A stretch of 64,000 nt of DNA from Bacillota bacterium (GTDB taxonomy: Bacteria; Bacillota; UBA4882; UBA10575), in assembly GCA_012838955.1 (NCBI GenBank), contig DUOH01000034.1:1-64000 (forward strand), read 5' to 3'. The position numbers and the translations under genes were made by a program. The notes below the pieces were generated by a model that did no database searches, was not told where the DNA came from, and worked only from the letters and a program-made list of their open reading frames with translations. Positions 51,551 through 60,516 of this stretch are shown here, one piece after another. How positions within the stretch are numbered: position 1 is the first letter of the stretch; the number at the start of each line of letters is the position of its first letter.

Positions 51551-51684
51551 AGGTTGTCCGGCTCCAGTAAAATATCTGGTTCTCACTTACTGTAGTGAAT
51601 AATATGATTATATAATTATAATAAAGATAAAGGCGACGACAGAAGATGGATCAGCACCTTCCGGAACAGTTGCCAAGATGAGAA

Positions 51685-51715
51685 GCTGCCTAGTAAGACT
51701 CGGACAGCATTTTTT
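51685..51715 (+). promoter_or_regulatory. Terminator-like hairpin in the kinase leader
   Basis: GCTGCC and GGACAGC pair (one mismatch) and are followed by ATTTTTTC, only 27 nt before the kinase start and after AT-rich -10 candidates (TATAAT at 51611 and 51617). It may attenuate the operon. Confidence 0.4.
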
Positions 51716-51741
51716 CAGCGATGATAAGCGGGTGAAGACTG

Positions 51742-53535
51742 ATGAAAGCAGGGAAGAAAAAGAGACGGGTCCCCAAAAACCTCTGTTTGAGTTGTATGTC
51801 TGAGAAAGGGAAAGCCGATGTTTGCCCGGTGTGTGGATGGCATAAAGGGGAACAACCGGATTCTCCCTTATTTTTATTACCAGGGACAGTGCTTAATGAC
51901 AGATACCTTTTTGGGCGGGTTTTGGGGCACGGCGGTTTTGGTATTACTTATTTGGCATGGGATTTAAATCTCCACATTAAACTGGCGATCAAGGAGTATC
52001 TGCCACAGAATTTGGCCACCCGGGCGCCTGGTAGTAATGTAGTATCCGTCTTCACCGGTGAAGCGAGAAAGCACTTTGAATATGGGTTGGAAAAGTTTAT
52101 CGAGGAAGCCAGGATACTCGCGCAATTCAACGGCCATCCATGTATCGTTTCCGTACATGGCTTTTTCCGGGAGAATGAAACGGCTTATTTGATCATGGAC
52201 TACCTGGAGGGGATCACCCTCAAAGATTATGTGGAGGGAAGAGACGGTAAAATACCTGTTGAAGCAGGTTTGGAAATTATGATGCCGGTGATGGATGCCC
52301 TCCGGGAGGTGCATAATGTAGGTTTACTGCACCGGGATATTAGTCCGGAGAATATTTATATCACCAGTTCGAAACAGGTGAGACTCTTGGATTTCGGCGC
52401 GGCCAGAATGGCCGTGGGCGAACAAAGCAGGAGTCTTTCGGTGATTTTAAAACCGGGATATGCTCCGGAAGAGCAGTATCGAAACAAGGGTAATCAAGGA
52501 CCATGGACTGATGTGTACGGGGTGGCGGCCACTATTTACCGGGTGATCACAGGGAAGGTACCTGTGGAAGCCCTGGAGAGGCTCGAGAGGGATTCTTTAC
52601 AACCCCCGTCCGCCTTGGGAGTAACCATCTCTCCCGTGCTTGAGGCCGCTTTAATGAAGGCCTTATCGGTCAGGGCGAAAGATCGCTATCAATCCATCAA
52701 AGAGTTTCAAGACGAGATTGGCAAGTATCTACAGAGTAAAAAAAGTGAACAATCGAAAGATGGGAAAGAGGGGAGCAGCAACGGTGCTCCGTCCCAGGCG
52801 GTTGGTGCGGCTGGGTCCAAGGTGGCGCCAGAAGAGACCCGTTCCAGTCTTTCCGATATGTTCTTGGTTTTCAGGGTAATCATGATTCTGCTGGGTGTGA
52901 TTGGCCTGGCTTCCTGGTTCGACAATTATCAGCGGTTGACCAATTTAAAGTATCAGTACAGCAATTTGGTGGAAGACCATGCGGCGCTCAAAGAAGAATT
53001 GGCCTTGGCTAAAGAACAGTTAAGAAAGGTTACTGCCGGAAACCGCGACTCGGGGTTCTATGATCGGTATTATCAGCTTTCCAGGGATTATCATCAACTG
53101 AACAAACAATTCAAGGCAATTCAGGAAGAGTTGGCCGAGGAATGCCGGGATCTATCCATAGAGGTGGTGGGTTTTGATCTGAAAAACACCGGTAAGGGGG
53201 AGCGGCCGCTTGGCGGGGATTCGGTGATTTTCTCCGCTAATGAAATCCGGTATATCACATTTTATATAACATTGCAAAATAAGACAACAGACGTGACCAG
53301 GATTCAGGGTAGACTGGCCATCAAATATTTTAATCCCGACGGCTCTTTGCAGTGGAACAGTAAGAGCAGCCCTCCCGGGTGTACCTTATACGCTGAATTT
53401 GATCTAGCCGATCGAACTATAGTCACCGGAGGATGGGGAGACAGCAGCAAGAATATTTTTAAGGAAGGAACTAATCTGATCGAAGTCTGGTATGAGGGGC
53501 GGAAACTTGCGGAGAAAAAATTCGTGGTGTTTTGA
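51742..53535 (+). CDS. Zinc-ribbon membrane Ser/Thr protein kinase with coiled-coil ectodomain
   Basis: 597 residues. N-terminal zinc ribbon (Cys15, Cys18, Cys28, Cys31), then a full kinase domain (about 52-330): glycine loop VLGHGGFGITYLAWD, Lys in LAIKEYLP, HRDISPEN, LLDFGAAR and PGYAPEEQY. Catalytic residues are intact, so ATP-dependent Ser/Thr phosphorylation is expected. A Ser-rich linker leads to one membrane helix (about 373-392), an extracellular coiled coil (about 395-470) and a beta-rich C-terminal domain (about 475-597). First gene of a five-gene unit with two phosphatases and two FHA proteins. No PASTA repeats, so it is not a PrkC/Stk muropeptide receptor. Confidence 0.9.
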   Translation: MKAGKKKRRVPKNLCLSCMSEKGKADVCPVCGWHKGEQPDSPLFLLPGTVLNDRYLFGRVLGHGGFGITYLAWDLNLHIKLAIKEYLPQNLATRAPGSNVVSVFTGEARKHFEYGLEKFIEEARILAQFNGHPCIVSVHGFFRENETAYLIMDYLEGITLKDYVEGRDGKIPVEAGLEIMMPVMDALREVHNVGLLHRDISPENIYITSSKQVRLLDFGAARMAVGEQSRSLSVILKPGYAPEEQYRNKGNQGPWTDVYGVAATIYRVITGKVPVEALERLERDSLQPPSALGVTISPVLEAALMKALSVRAKDRYQSIKEFQDEIGKYLQSKKSEQSKDGKEGSSNGAPSQAVGAAGSKVAPEETRSSLSDMFLVFRVIMILLGVIGLASWFDNYQRLTNLKYQYSNLVEDHAALKEELALAKEQLRKVTAGNRDSGFYDRYYQLSRDYHQLNKQFKAIQEELAEECRDLSIEVVGFDLKNTGKGERPLGGDSVIFSANEIRYITFYITLQNKTTDVTRIQGRLAIKYFNPDGSLQWNSKSSPPGCTLYAEFDLADRTIVTGGWGDSSKNIFKEGTNLIEVWYEGRKLAEKKFVVF

Positions 53536-53561
53536 GCCGGTACGGAATTAGGGGTGTGAGC

Positions 53562-54428
53562 ATGAAAACTGATAAAAGGCCAACCATGGCGAAGCTTCTT
53601 TACGAGCATATCCGGCGGCTCACCCGGCAGGATCCGGCGTGCGCTAGGGAGATCAGTAGAGTTCATCCGGGAAATGCGCAGACTATCGGGGCCCGTGAGG
53701 AACAACAAGACGCCTTTGGCTTCTCCGAAATCGGGGAAGAAAAGTCGTTGAGTCAGACCGGAGTTTTAGCCGTTTTGGCGGACGGGATGGGGGGACTACA
53801 GATGGGCAGGGAGGCCGCGCATTTGGCAGTGCAAACAATGCTTAAAGAGTTTGCGGCCAGACGCGGCGCTATCGAGTTTTCCGCTGAGCCGGTCCAGCAC
53901 ACGCTGTGGCATATATTGGAGAAAGCAAATAGTGTGGTGTACGAGACCGCCCGTCAACAGGGACTAGCTCTTAAAGTCGGCACTACTTTGGCAGCGGCGG
54001 CGGTCTTACGGAACGAGTTGTTTTGGGTGTCCGTCGGTGACAGCAGGATCTATTTATATCGTGACCATGAACTTTCTCAACTAAATGTAGAACACATTTA
54101 CGGGCGGGAGTTGGATCGGAAAGCATTGCATCAGGAAATTACTTGGGAAGAAGCTCAAGCCCATCGGGATCGGGAAGCCCTCACCAGTTATGTGGGGATG
54201 CCGGAGTTGTGCGAGGTTGACCGGAATCTTAAAGGGTTGCCGCTACGCGCCGGGGACTGGATTATGCTTTGTAGTGATGGGGTGTATCGTGCGCTTTCCA
54301 TTGAGGAGATCAAAGAAGAGTTGGCCGGTGATCCGGCAGAAGCAGCGGAATCACTAATCCGGATGGTGATCGAGAAAGAGAAGGCGGGTCAGGATAACGC
54401 CACTGTGGCTATTCTCGCCTGTGAATGA
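53562..54428 (+). CDS. PP2C-family Ser/Thr phosphatase (first copy)
   Basis: 288 residues from the ATG at 53562, after GGGGTGTGAG; it starts 26 nt past the kinase stop. The N-terminal 45 residues are an extra basic segment. PP2C metal motifs are present: REEQQDAFGF (the usual NEDA is QQDA), VLADGMGG, VSVGDSRIYLY, LCSDGVYRAL and AGQDNATV. It should remove phosphate from Ser/Thr residues set by the kinase. No membrane segment. It pairs with a second, different PP2C next door. Confidence 0.92.
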   Translation: MKTDKRPTMAKLLYEHIRRLTRQDPACAREISRVHPGNAQTIGAREEQQDAFGFSEIGEEKSLSQTGVLAVLADGMGGLQMGREAAHLAVQTMLKEFAARRGAIEFSAEPVQHTLWHILEKANSVVYETARQQGLALKVGTTLAAAAVLRNELFWVSVGDSRIYLYRDHELSQLNVEHIYGRELDRKALHQEITWEEAQAHRDREALTSYVGMPELCEVDRNLKGLPLRAGDWIMLCSDGVYRALSIEEIKEELAGDPAEAAESLIRMVIEKEKAGQDNATVAILACE

Positions 54429-54471
54429 GGAGACCGGTAAGAATAATTAATGGCAAGGAAGAGGGGGTATT

Positions 54472-55209
54472 ATGAGATTTCAAACCGCGACCCTTTCCAG
54501 AAACGGCGGGCGAAGAGATAATGAGGATTACATAGTATATAAAGAAGAGGGAGGCTACACCTGTTGGGTGGTGGCAGACGGTTTAGGCGGACATCCGGGA
54601 GGGGCATTAGCCTCTCGGGTAGTGGCGGAAGAGATCGCCAAGAGGTTTTTTTCAACTAAACGGATTGATGTCGCCTCTATTCGCTTATATATGAAGACCG
54701 CCCATGAAATACTGGTACAGCAACAAGTAGCAGAGGGATCGGTCCAGTCTTACAAAACTACTGTAGTAGCGCTTTTTACAGACGGAAGGAACATGCGATG
54801 GGGACATGTGGGAGACTCCAGAATTTACCGTATTCATCGGGGCGCGGTTGTCTATCAATCCAGAGATCATAGTGTTCCCCAGATGATGGTGGAGGCTGGA
54901 GAGTTGAAGCCCGGTGAGATTCGTTTTCATGAAGATCGGAACAGGTTGTTACGGGTCTTCGGGATGCGTGGGGATCTGCAGCCGGAGGTTGATAAAGAGC
55001 TTACGTCGGCGCTGAAGGGAGACGCCTATCTACTTTGTACCGATGGTTTTTGGGAGTATGTGACTGAGACTGAGATGGAGATCGACTTTGCAAAGGCGGC
55101 TTCGCCTGAAGAGTGGCTTGCTTATATGGAAGAACGGTTATTGCAGCGCGTTCAGTTGCGAGCGAGAAGGGGGTTTGATAATTATTCGGCTATAGGAGTC
55201 TTTTGCTGA
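54472..55209 (+). CDS. PP2C-family Ser/Thr phosphatase (second copy)
   Basis: 245 residues, a minimal PP2C domain: RRDNEDYIVYKEE, VVADGLGGHPGG, HVGDSRIYRIH, LLCTDGFWEYV and FDNYSAIGVFC. All metal-binding acidic residues are present. It is clearly divergent from the 53562 gene, so the two probably act on different phosphoproteins (for example kinase and FHA ligand) rather than being a recent duplication. Ribosome binding site AGAGGGGG about 7 nt before the ATG. Part of the kinase-FHA operon. Confidence 0.92.
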   Translation: MRFQTATLSRNGGRRDNEDYIVYKEEGGYTCWVVADGLGGHPGGALASRVVAEEIAKRFFSTKRIDVASIRLYMKTAHEILVQQQVAEGSVQSYKTTVVALFTDGRNMRWGHVGDSRIYRIHRGAVVYQSRDHSVPQMMVEAGELKPGEIRFHEDRNRLLRVFGMRGDLQPEVDKELTSALKGDAYLLCTDGFWEYVTETEMEIDFAKAASPEEWLAYMEERLLQRVQLRARRGFDNYSAIGVFC

Positions 55210-55253
55210 TTGTAGAGTAAGCAGAGAAATAGAAGTATTGAGGAGGAGTTACT

Positions 55254-55793
55254 ATGGAATCTAGAAGATGTGAAAACGGGCATTATTATGATCCGGAGAA
55301 GCATAGTTCTTGTCCGCATTGCGGGGTAAACATCGACCTGGATCCAAATGAGAGTCGGGGATATACCAGATCTAATCCATCAGGATTAACAGGGGTCAGA
55401 GGAAGTAGCGGTGCGGAAGGGAAGACCATTGCCATGATCAATAAGCAACTGGGGATCGATCCGGTGGTTGGATGGCTGGTCTGTATTGAAGGCCCTGATC
55501 GAGGTAGAGATTACCGGTTGCGTAGTGAGAAGAATTTTATCGGACGTTCGGAGAAGATGGACATCTGCATCGCCGGAGACGGCTCCATCTCCCGGGAGAA
55601 TCATGCCACCGTCAGCCATAATCCGAAGAATAATTCGTTCAAAATCTACCCGGGAGAAGGCCGGGGACTGGTCTATTTAAACAACGAAGAAGTGGATACG
55701 CCCAGAGAGCTTAATCCGTATGATATTATTGAATTGGGACAGACCAAATTAGTCTTCGTGCCTTTGTGCGGTGAGGCGTTCTCATGGGATTAA
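55254..55793 (+). CDS. Zinc-ribbon FHA-domain protein
   Basis: 179 residues. N-terminal zinc-binding motif (Cys6, His10, Cys20, Cys23: CENGHYYDPEKHSSCPHCG), a flexible Ser/Gly/Thr linker (about 32-62) that could be phosphorylated, then an FHA domain (about 75-172) with NFIGRSEKMDICI, SISRENHATVSH and YLNNEEV. FHA domains bind phosphothreonine peptides, so this is a cytoplasmic reader of the adjacent kinase. It overlaps the next gene by 10 nt. GAGGAGGAG precedes the ATG. Confidence 0.92.
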   Translation: MESRRCENGHYYDPEKHSSCPHCGVNIDLDPNESRGYTRSNPSGLTGVRGSSGAEGKTIAMINKQLGIDPVVGWLVCIEGPDRGRDYRLRSEKNFIGRSEKMDICIAGDGSISRENHATVSHNPKNNSFKIYPGEGRGLVYLNNEEVDTPRELNPYDIIELGQTKLVFVPLCGEAFSWD

Positions 55794-57259
55794 TAGGCAA
55801 TAAACAAGCTGGTCTGGGCAGGCTGCTCCGGTTGGCGATCTTCTGCTGTGGCCTCTTTCTCTCTTCTACTACAGCGCTGGGGGGAGAGGCTTGTACTTTA
55901 CGTTTGCGTCAGGCCTATCCTTTGGCGGATGAGATCCAGGTTTATCTGGATATTTTGGATGAAAACGAGGATCAAATTCAAGGTTTAAGCCTGAGCGAGC
56001 TAGGGTTGACTGCAAATTTGGGACAAAAGTCCTGCCGGATTCGGGGTTTTAAGCCCTTTGTCCAGACGGATGAAGGCGTGGCTTATGTTTTTTTGGTGGA
56101 TGTCTCCAAATCCCTGACGGAAGAAGAGTTCCGCCAGATGAAAGAAGCCATGGGGATTTGGGTTGGAGCCATGACGGATAAAGATCGGGCGGCTGTAGTT
56201 ACGTTCGGTGAATCCGTGCGGGTGGTTCAGGATTACACCGGTGACCAAACGGTCTTGCGAAAAGTCATTGACCTTTTGTCTCCCAAGGATCTAAAGACTC
56301 AGTTACACCGGGGATTGGCTAAAGCCATTGAGCTGGGGAGGCGAAGCGACCCGCAACTGCCGACCAGACGGGTGGTTATCACGCTCTCCGATGGCCGTGA
56401 GGATTATACCGGCGGAATGGTCAAAGATGAGGTCTTGGCCATGCTGATGGAAGATAGAATACCCATCTATGCGCTGGGATTTTATAGACCGCCCTTATCG
56501 GCGGAGAAACAAAGATACCTGGATGTGCTTGGAGAGTTCGCTCGTAGATCCGGAGGAGATTATTGGCAAATGAATTCCACCCCGATTGTCCAGGCTTACT
56601 CCAATGTACGGAGGCGGATCTTGCAAAGCTATGTGGTAAGTGTTGCTTGCCCAGAGCAAGTAATGGATGGAAGTGTTACGCATCTTCGTCTGAATCTGAC
56701 CCAAGGAGGAAAAGTCCTTAGTGACGGAATTGACCTCCGGTTGGTCGCGGCTGCCGCCGGAGCCAGCGTTGAGCGTGGTTCCAAGGGAAAATGGGTTATC
56801 TTTGTGATTATTGGTCTGTTAATAGTCGGCTCTTTGGTGGTGGCCTTATTTAAGTATAAGGCAGCGCAGAGCAATTATCCTGTAGAAGAAGTAATAGCTG
56901 AAGCAGAGTCTGGGGCGGAGGAGGATAAACCAAGTTTACCAGGGATTAAAATCAGGCTTACTCCGACAGGGAAAAGTGAAGGAGATCAAGCCTTTGAACT
57001 GAAACTGATTGACCGGATCACCCTGGGCAGAGAAAGAGCAGAGAATGATCTGAGCTTTTCTGATCAAGAAATCTCCAGAAAACATTGTGAGTTAACGCGG
57101 GAAGAGGATCTTGTCTTCATCCGAGACTTGGCTTCCAGGAACGGAACTTATGTGAACGGGGTACCAATCAGTGGCCGCCACCGGTTGGAAAACGGAGATG
57201 TGATTGTGATTGGCCGGACGGAATTGCGTATTTCCTTCGATTCCCAACTTGTTTTCTAG
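55784..57259 (+). CDS. VWA-TM-FHA membrane protein
   Basis: 491 residues. Signal peptide or N-terminal helix (about 14-34); extracellular von Willebrand A domain (about 95-290) with a full metal site (DVSKS, Thr in DLKTQLHRG, TLSDGRED); beta-rich extension; one membrane helix (about 335-355); acidic linker; cytoplasmic FHA domain (about 395-485: ITLGRERAENDLSF, QEISRKHCEL, SRNGTYVNG). VWA domains bind protein ligands through the metal ion, FHA binds phosphothreonine. The protein can link an outside contact to inside phospho-signalling. It overlaps the FHA gene by 10 nt and ends the operon. Confidence 0.93.
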   Translation: MGLIGNKQAGLGRLLRLAIFCCGLFLSSTTALGGEACTLRLRQAYPLADEIQVYLDILDENEDQIQGLSLSELGLTANLGQKSCRIRGFKPFVQTDEGVAYVFLVDVSKSLTEEEFRQMKEAMGIWVGAMTDKDRAAVVTFGESVRVVQDYTGDQTVLRKVIDLLSPKDLKTQLHRGLAKAIELGRRSDPQLPTRRVVITLSDGREDYTGGMVKDEVLAMLMEDRIPIYALGFYRPPLSAEKQRYLDVLGEFARRSGGDYWQMNSTPIVQAYSNVRRRILQSYVVSVACPEQVMDGSVTHLRLNLTQGGKVLSDGIDLRLVAAAAGASVERGSKGKWVIFVIIGLLIVGSLVVALFKYKAAQSNYPVEEVIAEAESGAEEDKPSLPGIKIRLTPTGKSEGDQAFELKLIDRITLGRERAENDLSFSDQEISRKHCELTREEDLVFIRDLASRNGTYVNGVPISGRHRLENGDVIVIGRTELRISFDSQLVF

Positions 57260-57294
57260 TTTTTTTATAAACTTTTGAGTAGACAGGGGTATGG

Positions 57295-57322
57295 GGGCGT
57301 GTTTTCAACACGCCCTGTTTTT
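57295..57322 (+). terminator. Terminator of the kinase-phosphatase-FHA operon
   Basis: GGGCGTGTT - TTC - AACACGCCC followed by TGTTTTT. Confidence 0.9.
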
Positions 57323-57462
57323 AACTGGGATAAAAGGTGAGTGGCTGGCTGAGTTATGCTTATTTAAGGAGGATTTTTCCGGCTGAAGAAGAAAGAGAAA
57401 GGCTATAGAGGAATTTTATTATGGAAAGCATCGATCACCATCTGACGTGTGGGGGGAAGAAT

Positions 57463-58650
57463 ATGACCGAAGCAGAGCTTCATAGAGAAATAATCCGCGC
57501 CAACCATGAGCGTGAAGAGAAGACCTTATCCAAGTACGCCACCAAAAGCCAAGATGGGATCAGACTGGCGCCATGCCGGGAGAAGCTGCCTGATATGGAG
57601 AATATTCGCCCGGCTTTTTTTCATGATACGGATAAGATTATTCATTCCCGGGCGTACACTAGGTATATTGATAAAACCCAAGTATTTTCGCTTTTTGAAA
57701 ATGATCACATCACCCATCGTGTCCTGCATGTGCAGTTTGTTTCGAAGATCGCCAGGGTAATCGGGAGATGTTTGCGGCTGAATGAGGATCTGATTGAAGC
57801 CGTGGCCCTGGGACATGATCTTGGCCATACCCCTTATGGTCACGACGGAGAAAGGTATCTGAATCAATTATGTATTGAAGCGGGGATCGGATATTTTTGT
57901 CATAATGCGCAAAGTGTCCGGTTTCTGCATGAAATTGAAGGGGACGGACAGGGCCTGAACTTGACCCTTCAGGTACTGGACGGGATCTTGACTCATAACG
58001 GGGAGATCATCAATGAGCGCCTGACCCCGGTGGCGAGTAAAGGCTGGGACGAGTTTTTGGCGGAGTATAGGAGTTGTTTTGAGGTTAAAGATATAAGTAA
58101 AAAAATCTACCCGATGACCCTGGAAGGGTGTGTTGTACGGGTCTCTGATTTCATCGCCTATTTGGGAAGGGATATTGAAGACGCGATCACTGTGGGGTTA
58201 ATCTCCAGGGCGGAGCTTCCTGCGGAGATCGTTGAGGTGCTGGGGGCTACTAATGATCAGATCATTAATACCTTGGCCTTAGATGTGATCCGCAATAGTT
58301 ACGGTGAAAATTATATTGCCTTCAGCCCAGAGATTTATCACGCCTTGTTGAAGCTGAAAGAGTTCAATAAAGAGCGGATTTATGATAATCCCCGCATTAA
58401 GACTCAGGATAAGAAGATTCAGCGGATGTTTCGAATGCTTTTCACCGAATACCTGGAGGATATAAAGCACGGTGAGCGGTCCTCTCCGGTGTTCAGTTAT
58501 TACCTGGAGATGATGGAGGGTCAGCATCCACGAGACTACCCTGTGGAAAGATTGGTCGTAGACTTTATTGCCGGAATGACCGACGACTTCTTTAATGAAC
58601 AGTTCAGGAAGAAGTTTGTCCCGCAAAGCTTTGGTTTTAAACTACAGTAA
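57463..58650 (+). CDS. HD-domain dNTP triphosphohydrolase-like protein (dGTPase family)
   Basis: 395 residues from the ATG at 57463, after GGGGGGAAG; an in-frame ATG lies at 57421. HD metal site: TRYIDKTQVF, HITHRVLHVQFVSKIARVIGR, and ALGHDLGHTPYGHDGE; further KIYPMTLEGCVVRVSDFIAYLGRDIEDA. The family hydrolyses dNTPs to nucleoside and triphosphate. This short subgroup (about 400 residues) is common in clostridia. Followed by a second HD protein after 12 nt, so the two are likely co-expressed. Confidence 0.9.
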   Translation: MTEAELHREIIRANHEREEKTLSKYATKSQDGIRLAPCREKLPDMENIRPAFFHDTDKIIHSRAYTRYIDKTQVFSLFENDHITHRVLHVQFVSKIARVIGRCLRLNEDLIEAVALGHDLGHTPYGHDGERYLNQLCIEAGIGYFCHNAQSVRFLHEIEGDGQGLNLTLQVLDGILTHNGEIINERLTPVASKGWDEFLAEYRSCFEVKDISKKIYPMTLEGCVVRVSDFIAYLGRDIEDAITVGLISRAELPAEIVEVLGATNDQIINTLALDVIRNSYGENYIAFSPEIYHALLKLKEFNKERIYDNPRIKTQDKKIQRMFRMLFTEYLEDIKHGERSSPVFSYYLEMMEGQHPRDYPVERLVVDFIAGMTDDFFNEQFRKKFVPQSFGFKLQ

Positions 58651-58662
58651 AGTGAGGCGGCA

Positions 58663-59265
58663 ATGGTGGAGATCGATAAAGAACGGTTAGGGAAACAACT
58701 GCGGTTCATTGCCGAGATTGATCAAGCAAAGTCCATCTACCGTCAGACATTGTTGCTCAACGGTTCCAGACAGGAAAATGATGCGGAACACTCATGGCAT
58801 TTGGCGGTGATGGCGGCGTTGCTCTATGAGTATACGGATGATCCGGACCTGGATGTGGAAAAAACCATCAAGATGGCGCTGCTCCACGATATAGTGGAGA
58901 TCGACGCCGGGGATACTTTTTGTTATGATCCGGAGCGGGGTACGGATAAAGCGGAGAGAGAAGCCAAGGCTGCGGAGAGGATCTATAATCTACTTCCAAT
59001 GGATCAGGCTCGTCAGTTCAGAGGATTATGGCAGGAATTTGAAGAGAGAAGAACAGCGGAGGCGAGATTTGCCGCAGCCTTGGATCGTCTGCAACCCATT
59101 ATCCACAATTATCGAACGAACGGCCATTCCTGGCGTAAGCATAATATAAGAAAAGAACAGGTTATGGAGAGGATTGCTCCGATTGCCGACAGTTCCCGGG
59201 TCTTATGGGAATACGCCAAGCATTTGGTGGAAGAAGCGGTAAAAAAAGGTTTGTTACAGGAATAG
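58663..59265 (+). CDS. HD-domain protein, YfbR/HDDC2-like nucleotidase
   Basis: 200 residues. HD motif with DAEHSWHLAVMAALLYEY and MALLHDIVEIDAGDTF, then a C-terminal helical region with SSRVLWEYAKHLVEEAV. The nearest known group includes YfbR-type 5'-deoxynucleotidases and HDDC2-like proteins, which remove phosphate from deoxynucleoside monophosphates. It sits 12 nt after the dGTPase-like gene; together they could control deoxynucleotide levels. Start ATG at 58663 after GTGAGG. Confidence 0.9.
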   Translation: MVEIDKERLGKQLRFIAEIDQAKSIYRQTLLLNGSRQENDAEHSWHLAVMAALLYEYTDDPDLDVEKTIKMALLHDIVEIDAGDTFCYDPERGTDKAEREAKAAERIYNLLPMDQARQFRGLWQEFEERRTAEARFAAALDRLQPIIHNYRTNGHSWRKHNIRKEQVMERIAPIADSSRVLWEYAKHLVEEAVKKGLLQE

Positions 59266-59339
59266 GTGTCTTATTTAGTAAGTGCTGATCATAAAGCCCG
59301 CGTCTTTGACAGCTACGCGGAGGAATCAGGAGTGTGTCC

Positions 59340-59747
59340 ATGGAAACTATTGACTTGCATGGATTGACCTTGGAGGAAGCCAAGGAAAAATTGGAGAAGC
59401 GGCTACTCAGTGCAGATAAGTATGGGGCACGGGTAGTTAGGATTATTCACGGGCAAGGAAAACACAGTGAGTTTTTTCCAGTAATTAAGTCCTTTGTCCG
59501 CCGGTGGCTGGAGGAATCCGTTTTTGCGCAGGAGAGAATCGAATCGGTCTTCCGGGGTGAGGATGGTTCCCCTTATACGTCAGTAAATCCGGGAGAAACC
59601 ATAGTGGTGTTGAAAGGTGCGGGAGGACCCATCCATGAACAGAAGGTGGACTGGGAGGAAGAGGAGGAAAGGGAAGCGCGCAGACGGGCCAGGCGGGTGC
59701 AGGCGGACAAGAGGCGCGCCTCCGGAAGAAGAAGACCAAGGTACTAG
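59340..59747 (+). CDS. Smr-domain protein with basic tail
   Basis: 135 residues from the ATG at 59340 (AGGAG at 7 nt); a GTG two codons earlier is also possible. The Smr domain occupies about 1-95, with IDLHGLTLEEAKEKLEKRL and VVRIIHGQGKHS; the C-terminal 45 residues are Glu then Arg/Lys-rich. Smr domains are MutS2-associated or stand-alone nucleases acting on branched DNA or on RNA of stalled ribosomes. The basic tail suggests nucleic-acid binding. It converges with the ABC operon with a 4-nt overlap of the two stops. Confidence 0.92.
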   Translation: METIDLHGLTLEEAKEKLEKRLLSADKYGARVVRIIHGQGKHSEFFPVIKSFVRRWLEESVFAQERIESVFRGEDGSPYTSVNPGETIVVLKGAGGPIHEQKVDWEEEEEREARRRARRVQADKRRASGRRRPRY

Positions 59748-60505
59748 AGTAACCGGGGTGACCGGTTATTTTCTTCGATTAATACCTTGATCATCTCCTG
59801 CTCCATCTCGAGAAGGTCCGGATCGTCCAGGCTCCTTTCTGCTCTGGGTTTTCTGATGATAAAGTGTTCCTTGATCACAGTAGGCTTTTGGGAGAAGAAA
59901 TAGATCTCATCCGCCAGGAGTAAAGCCTCTTTCACATCATGGGTTACGCAGATCACAGTGCGGGGCTGTTTGGACCATAACTCTAAAAAATCCCGGATTA
60001 ATTGGAATTTCAGTCCCAGATCCAAAGATTTAAAAGGTTCATCCATGAGGAGAACAGGCGATGGATAGAGCAGGGCTCTAGCGATGGCCACCCGCTGACG
60101 CTGGCCACCGCTTAGTTTTTGTGGATAGTAGTTGCGGTAAGCATAAAGGTCCATACTCTTTAAATACTCTTCGATGGCCGGTCGTAGGTTCGCTTGGGGC
60201 AGTTTATCCGTAAGCACGAAGGTCAGATTATCGTAGACGGTCAGCCAATCCAGTAGGCGGGGTTCTTGAAATAAGAAACCCACTCCCTGTGTGGAGAGGC
60301 CGGTGACAGTGCCAGCATCCGGTTGCTCCAATCCTGCCAAGATGGAGAGGAAAGTAGTTTTTCCACAAGCTGAAGGACCTAAAATAGCTACGATTTTTTG
60401 GGAAGGAATAGTCATCGAGATCCCGGCGAGCACGCGAAGAGGGCCGTAGTTTTTTGTGATAGTATCCACTTTAATACCGCTGTTTTCTCCTATACCATCT
60501 TTCAT
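59744..60505 (-). CDS. NitT/TauT-family ABC transporter, ATP-binding protein
   Basis: 253 residues from the ATG at 60505, after AGGAGGAAG; the frame is open to 60532. Walker A GPSACGKTT, Q-loop FLFQEPRLLDWLTVYDN, signature LSGGQRQRVAIARALLY, Walker B VLLMDEPFKSLD, switch His in VTHDVKEALLLADE. This subfamily energises uptake of nitrate, taurine, sulfonates, thiamine precursors or similar. With the permease and binding protein upstream it completes an importer. Substrate not predictable. Confidence 0.94.
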   Translation of the reverse strand: MKDGIGENSGIKVDTITKNYGPLRVLAGISMTIPSQKIVAILGPSACGKTTFLSILAGLEQPDAGTVTGLSTQGVGFLFQEPRLLDWLTVYDNLTFVLTDKLPQANLRPAIEEYLKSMDLYAYRNYYPQKLSGGQRQRVAIARALLYPSPVLLMDEPFKSLDLGLKFQLIRDFLELWSKQPRTVICVTHDVKEALLLADEIYFFSQKPTVIKEHFIIRKPRAERSLDDPDLLEMEQEMIKVLIEENNRSPRLL

Positions 60506-60516
60506 TCTTCTTCCTC

